DNA of 64,000 nucleotides. It comes from Actinokineospora iranica. Its GTDB lineage: Bacteria > Actinomycetota > Actinomycetes > Mycobacteriales > Pseudonocardiaceae. The stretch is from positions 1-64,000 of the forward strand of contig NZ_FMZZ01000008.1 of the NCBI RefSeq assembly GCF_900101685.1, read 5' to 3'. The position numbers and the translations under genes are program-made. This document shows, piece after piece, positions 60,509 to 64,000 of the stretch; the stretch's first letter is position 1; the number at the start of each line of letters is the position of its first letter. The notes beneath the pieces are model-generated. The model worked only from the letters and a program-made list of their open reading frames with translations, made no database searches and was not told the origin of the DNA.

Positions 60509-61648
60509 GTGCGTTCCCTCGACAGCGCTCGCGAGGTCTGCGAGCGGTTCCACCCCGGGCTGGTCAAGGCGTTGGGCGAGCTGACCTTCGCCGAGCGCGA
60601 GGCCCCGGGCAGCCCGGTCATCGACCTGTTCCGCGAGCACGGCGGCGTCGGCCTGCTGGTGCCGACCGAGCACGGCGGCCACGGCGCGGACCCCGTGCAG
60701 GCCGTGCGGGTCATGCGGGCCATCGGCTCGATGTCGCCGTCGCTGGCCGCCGCCGCGACCATGCACCACTTCACCGCCGCCACCCTCTACGCGCTCGCCC
60801 CGACCGAGGGCCGGTTGACCGGCGCGCAGATCGACGTGCTCAAGAGCGTCGTGCCCGACCGCAAGATCATGGCGTCGGGCTGGGCCGAGGGACGCACCGA
60901 GCAGAACATCCTGATGCCCGCGGTCACCGCGGTCGCCGCCCCCGGCGGCTACACCCTCAGCGGCACGAAGAAGCCGTGCAGCCTGTCGAAGTCGATGGAT
61001 TACCTCACCGCCAGCATCGCCGTCCCGGGCCCGACCGGTGAGCCCGAACTCGCGATGGCGATCATCCCGGCCGACAGCCCCGGCATCTCGGTGCACCCGT
61101 TCTGGGGCAACGACGTCCTCGCCGCCGCCGAGAGCGACGAGGTGCGGCTGGAGAACGTCTTCGTCCCCGAAGACCTGATCATCCGCACCACCGAAGAAGA
61201 CCCGGAGCGGATGGAGGCGTTGCAGCTGGCCGGATTCGTCTGGTTCGAGCTGCTGATCTCCTCCGGATACGCGGGCGCCGCCGCCGCGCTGGTGGAGAAG
61301 GTATTGCAGCGCAGGCGGGGCAGCGCGACCGACCAGATCCAGCTCGTGGTCAAGGTCGAGTCGGCGTTCGCGGTGCTGGAGGGCGCGGCCCGCGCGGTGC
61401 TCGACGGGGTGGACGGCGAAGAGGCCGTCGCGGCCGCGCTCGTCGCCCGGTTCGCCGCGCAGCAGGCCATCGCCGAGTCGACCGCGACCGCGCTGGAACT
61501 GCTGGGCGGCCTGGACTTCATCACCTCGTCCGACAGTGCCCGGCTCGCCTCCGGGGTGCGCCCGCTGGCCTTCCACCCGCCCTCGCGCGCCAGCGTCGCG
61601 GAAGCCCTGATCGCCTACTGCGCGGGCGACGCGCTCGTCCTGGCCTGA
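60509..61648 (+). CDS. acyl-CoA dehydrogenase family protein
   Basis: A 379-residue flavoprotein of the acyl-CoA dehydrogenase fold. It shows LFREHGGVGLLVPTEHGGHG, ADPVQAVRVMRAIGSMSPSL, ILMPAVTAVAAPGGYTLSGT and KKPCSLSKSMDYLTASIAVP in the FAD-binding middle domain, and the helical C-terminal domain ending LIAYCAGDALVLA. The usual catalytic Glu position is not obvious, so it could be an acyl-ACP dehydrogenase or a flavin monooxygenase-like member. GTG 60509 has GGAGG 8 bp upstream. It lies 27 bp after the aldehyde dehydrogenase. Confidence 0.9.
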   Translation: MRSLDSAREVCERFHPGLVKALGELTFAEREAPGSPVIDLFREHGGVGLLVPTEHGGHGADPVQAVRVMRAIGSMSPSLAAAATMHHFTAATLYALAPTEGRLTGAQIDVLKSVVPDRKIMASGWAEGRTEQNILMPAVTAVAAPGGYTLSGTKKPCSLSKSMDYLTASIAVPGPTGEPELAMAIIPADSPGISVHPFWGNDVLAAAESDEVRLENVFVPEDLIIRTTEEDPERMEALQLAGFVWFELLISSGYAGAAAALVEKVLQRRRGSATDQIQLVVKVESAFAVLEGAARAVLDGVDGEEAVAAALVARFAAQQAIAESTATALELLGGLDFITSSDSARLASGVRPLAFHPPSRASVAEALIAYCAGDALVLA

Positions 61649-61660
61649 AAGGAGATCACC

Positions 61661-62947
61661 GTGACCGCAGTGGCGGACACCCCGGTCTCGGCTGGCGACG
61701 AACGCATCCTGGGGCTCTACCGCGCCCACCTCAGCCGGGGCAGGGTGACCCTGGCCGAACTGCTCGGCAGCCACGTCGAACACCTCTCCGACGGCGCCTG
61801 GATCACCACCAGCGACGGCGAGCGGTTCCTCAACTGCGGCGGCTACGGGGTGTTCATCCTGGGCGCCCGCCACCCCATCGTTCTGTCCGAAGTGGAGCGG
61901 CAGCTCCGCAAGAACCCGATGGGCACCCGCATCCTACTGGAGCCCACCGCCGCGGAGGCCGCGGAGCAGCTGTGCGGGGTCGTGCCCCAGGGGCTGGACC
62001 GGGTGCACTTCTCCCTCTCCGGCGCGGAAGCGGTGGAGACGGCGCTGAAACTGGCCAGGGCCAACGGGTACAAGCGCACGGTGTCGATGGTGAACGGCTA
62101 CCACGGCAAGTCGCTCGGCGCGCTGTCGGCCACAGCCAAGGACGTCTACCAGAGCCCGTTCCGCCCGCTCATCCCCGATTTCCTCCACCTGCCCTACGGC
62201 GACCTCGACGCCCTGGCGGCCGAGCTGTCGGCGCACCCGGGCCAGGTCGCGGTGATCCTGGAGCCGGTGCAGGGCGAGGCAGGCGTCGTGATCCCGCCCG
62301 CCGGATACCTGCGCGGCGTCGAGGCGCTGGTGCGCGAGCACGGCGGCTTCCTGATCCTGGACGAGGTGCAGACCGGCATGGGCCGCCTCGGCGAGTGGTG
62401 GGGCGCCGACCTGGAGGGCGTCACCCCGGACGTCTTGCTGGCGGGCAAGGCGTTGGGCGGCGGCGTCATGCCGGTGTCCGCGGCCATCGCCAGCCGCAAG
62501 GCGTTCAAGCCGTTCGACAAGGACCCGTTCCTGCACACCGGGACCTTCGCCGCGATGCCGGTGCTGATGGCCGCCGTGCGCGGCTCGATCCGGGCCCTGC
62601 AAGAGGAGCGGCTGGTCACCCGGGCAATGGAGCTGGGTACCGCGCTGCTGCCGCGGATCGCCGAGATCGTCCAGCGCAACATCGGCCACCTCGTCAAGGA
62701 GGTGCGCGGCCAAGGGCTGCTCATCGGCATCGAGCTGATCGAGCCGGGCCTGGCAGGCGAGCTGCTGACCGAGCTGTTCAACGCCGGTGTGGTCGCCAAC
62801 CACTCGATGACCGGCAGCGCGGTCGTCCGGTTCACCCCGCCCGCGATCCTCACCGCGTCCGATGTGGACTTCCTGTTGACCGCGATAGACCAGGCCACCC
62901 GCGACCTCGTCACGGGCTCGGCCACGATGCCGGAAGGCGGTAGGTGA
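61661..62947 (+). CDS. class III PLP-dependent aminotransferase
   Basis: A 428-residue fold-type I aminotransferase (ornithine/GABA/diamine group). ITTSDGERFLNCGGYGVFIL, VHFSLSGAEAVETALKLARA and SMVNGYHGKSLGALSATAKD make the PLP phosphate pocket. FLILDEVQTGMGRLGEWWGA holds the cofactor-binding Asp (DEVQTG), and VLLAGKALGGGVMPVSA the Schiff-base Lys. Such enzymes aminate aldehydes as well as keto acids. Together with the aldehyde dehydrogenase it could produce a primary amine. GTG 61661 follows AAGGAGA; SRPBCC starts 3 bp after the stop. Confidence 0.95.
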   Translation: MTAVADTPVSAGDERILGLYRAHLSRGRVTLAELLGSHVEHLSDGAWITTSDGERFLNCGGYGVFILGARHPIVLSEVERQLRKNPMGTRILLEPTAAEAAEQLCGVVPQGLDRVHFSLSGAEAVETALKLARANGYKRTVSMVNGYHGKSLGALSATAKDVYQSPFRPLIPDFLHLPYGDLDALAAELSAHPGQVAVILEPVQGEAGVVIPPAGYLRGVEALVREHGGFLILDEVQTGMGRLGEWWGADLEGVTPDVLLAGKALGGGVMPVSAAIASRKAFKPFDKDPFLHTGTFAAMPVLMAAVRGSIRALQEERLVTRAMELGTALLPRIAEIVQRNIGHLVKEVRGQGLLIGIELIEPGLAGELLTELFNAGVVANHSMTGSAVVRFTPPAILTASDVDFLLTAIDQATRDLVTGSATMPEGGR

Positions 62948-62950
62948 CCA

Positions 62951-63439
62951 GTGCGACACGTTGACCTGGAAGCGACAGTGCGCGGAGCCGACGCCGCGGC
63001 GGTGCTCGCCGAGCTCGTGCGGTTCGACCGCTACCCGGACCTGGCGCCGCACGTGCGCGCCACCGAGGTCCACCAGACCCTGCCCTCGGGCACCGGCAGC
63101 TCAAGCTGGGAGCTGCACTTCCGCAGCGGCCTGCTGCGCTGGACCGAGGCCGAGGTCTTCGACCTCGACGCGCTGACAGTGGCCTTCACCCAGGACGACG
63201 GCGACTTCGACACCTTCGCCGGAACCTGGACCTTCACCCAGGACGGCGCGGACGTGACCGTCGCGTTCGCCGCCGATTTCGACTTCGGCATCCCGTCCAT
63301 GGCGGGGATTCTCGACCCGATCGCCGAGCGGGTCATCCGGGAGACGGTGGCCTGGGCCATCGACGGCTCCTTCCCGGAGGTGTCCTTCGCGGGCGACCTC
63401 CTGCTCCAGCCCGCAGCAGCGGCCACACCTGGCCAGTAG
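62951..63439 (+). CDS. SRPBCC (polyketide cyclase / COQ10-like) family protein
   Basis: A 162-residue START-fold protein. It shows VRFDRYPDLAPHVRATEVHQ, the SSSWELHFRSGLLRWTEAEV strand pair and the C-terminal long helix DPIAERVIRETVAWAIDG. Proteins of this family bind hydrophobic molecules, as cyclases/aromatases or as lipid carriers; in this setting a chaperone or modifying enzyme for a lipid intermediate is likely. GTG 62951, 3 bp after the aminotransferase stop. Confidence 0.88.
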   Translation: MRHVDLEATVRGADAAAVLAELVRFDRYPDLAPHVRATEVHQTLPSGTGSSSWELHFRSGLLRWTEAEVFDLDALTVAFTQDDGDFDTFAGTWTFTQDGADVTVAFAADFDFGIPSMAGILDPIAERVIRETVAWAIDGSFPEVSFAGDLLLQPAAAATPGQ

Positions 63440-63454
63440 ACCCGGGAGTCCACA

Positions 63455-63961
63455 ATGGACCAGCTCAACCCCTACGAGACGCCCAAGACCTTCCAGCTGC
63501 ACCGCGCCGAGTACCTGTTCGGCGTGGCCGTGGTCACCGGCCTGATGATCGCGAACTTCAGCGAGCTGCGCTGGTGGGTCGTGGTGGCCGGATTCTTCTA
63601 CATCGACGTGATCGGCTACCTGCCCGGCGCCATCGCCTACAAGAAGGCCAACGGCGGGCCGGTGCCCAAGGTCTACTACGTGCTCTACAACGTCATGCAC
63701 AGCTTCATCACCCAGGGCGCGGTGATCCTGCTGTGGTGCCTGACGATCGGCCCCGAGTGGGCGCTGCTCATCATCCCGTTCCACCTCTTCGGCGACCGCG
63801 GCCTGTTCGGCAACTTCATGAAGCCCTTCGGGCTGCCGTTCGAGCCGGAAGCCCAGCCCACCTACCAGAAGATGCTGGACGACCTCGGCATCGATCAGAA
63901 GGCCCCGGCAGGCCACGGGCAGAAGACCGCCGAATCGCCCACACCGCAACCCGCGAGCTGA
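63455..63961 (+). CDS. integral membrane protein, possibly DUF4260-like
   Basis: A 168-residue protein with four hydrophobic helices (YLFGVAVVTGLMIANF, WWVVVAGFFYIDVIGYLPGA, SFITQGAVILLWCLTI and WALLIIPFHLFGDRGLFGN) and a soluble tail. VIGYLPGAIAYKKANGG with VYYVLYNVMHSF and FHLFGDRGLFGNFMKPFGLP place His/Asp residues near the membrane in a way reminiscent of DUF4260; the match is tentative. ATG 63455 follows GGGAG. It is coupled to the cluster by a 15-bp gap. Confidence 0.78.
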   Translation: MDQLNPYETPKTFQLHRAEYLFGVAVVTGLMIANFSELRWWVVVAGFFYIDVIGYLPGAIAYKKANGGPVPKVYYVLYNVMHSFITQGAVILLWCLTIGPEWALLIIPFHLFGDRGLFGNFMKPFGLPFEPEAQPTYQKMLDDLGIDQKAPAGHGQKTAESPTPQPAS

Positions 63962-63978
63962 AAGGACACCGAGTCGCG

Positions 63979-64000
63979 ATGACCCAGTCCATTGCCCCAG
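63979..64000 (+). CDS. start of the next cluster gene (truncated by the window)
   Basis: ATG 63979 follows AAAGGA at 63961-63966 (spacing about 12 bp) and opens a frame reading MTQSIAP. Only seven codons are in the window, so nothing can be said about function except that it continues the rightward cluster. Confidence 0.6.

Noticed and set aside
58712-61873. Leftward open frame of 1053 codons opposite the aldehyde and acyl-CoA dehydrogenases
   Set aside because: GC-bias shadow: composition is His/Asp/Gln/Arg/Gly repeats without motifs, while the plus strand carries intact enzymes.

Overview
The window reads as chromosomal DNA of a high-GC, filamentous actinomycete, most likely a member of the Pseudonocardiaceae. 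The evidence is strong G/C bias at third codon positions, frequent GTG starts, GTGA/ATGA stop-start overlaps, an SsgA-family sporulation protein, an Scr1-type HTH-DUF5753 regulator, and gene order shared with Mycobacterium (sucC-sucD-Rv0954-PerM-purN-purH; folD-DUF3017; trpS next to a YihY membrane protein). No rRNA, tRNA, CRISPR array or complete insertion sequence was seen.

Layout. (1) 1-9.1 kb: a 14-bp tandem repeat, a polytopic membrane protein, a B12-binding-like small protein, sucCD, two cell-envelope proteins (Rv0954-like and PerM-like) and purNH. (2) 9.1-12.1 kb: a small secreted protein, a membrane-anchored XRE regulator with a ricin-like lectin ectodomain, a methyltransferase and a membrane protein. 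(3) 12.2-19.3 kb: the SOS mutasome imuA'-imuB-(42-aa ORF)-dnaE2, with two perfect LexA boxes and an ImuA' carrying a very long low-complexity N-terminus. (4) 19.4-26.1 kb: a universal stress protein, an MfpA-type gyrase-protecting pentapeptide protein, and a 1750-residue protein with a C-terminal TNT (NAD+ glycohydrolase toxin) domain joined through about 1,200 repetitive residues to a YezG-like N-terminus. A decayed second TNT fragment lies upstream of it. (5) 26.2-34.7 kb: regulator-transporter-folD-DUF3017 operon, HTH-DUF5753, mdh, inositol phosphatase, SsgA-like protein, lipoprotein, spermidine-synthase-like protein and an HhH-GPD DNA glycosylase.

(6) 34.7-37.9 kb: a visibly AT-richer island holding a decayed glycosylase fragment and a DUF262-DUF1524 (GmrSD-like) modification-dependent nuclease fused to an alkyltransferase-like domain. 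(7) 37.9-46.3 kb: metallothionein-like protein, YdjM-like membrane hydrolase, acetyltransferase, small HTH protein with its own 16-bp palindrome, a frameshifted serine hydrolase, icd, an SH3 protein, a repeat-rich non-coding stretch, xthA and an MntA-HepT toxin-antitoxin pair. (8) 46.3-53.5 kb: subtilase, trpS, YihY protein, dacB, two small membrane proteins and a saccharopine-dehydrogenase-like reductase. (9) 53.9 kb to the end: the left part of an undescribed lipid/amine-type biosynthetic cluster. It has a leftward operon (DUF2156 transferase, 44-aa peptide, desaturase) and a rightward series (DAG/sphingosine kinase-like, MmgE/PrpD, aldehyde dehydrogenase, acyl-CoA dehydrogenase, class III aminotransferase, SRPBCC, membrane protein, and a gene running off the end). 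Two intergenic regions of the rightward series carry 11-bp-period heptamer repeats resembling SARP activator sites.

The best candidates for new biology are the TNT giant and its TNT relic, the GmrSD-alkyltransferase-like fusion, the 42-aa coupled ORF inside the mutasome operon, and the SARP-like-controlled cluster at the right end. All functional statements come from reading translations by eye; no database search was run.
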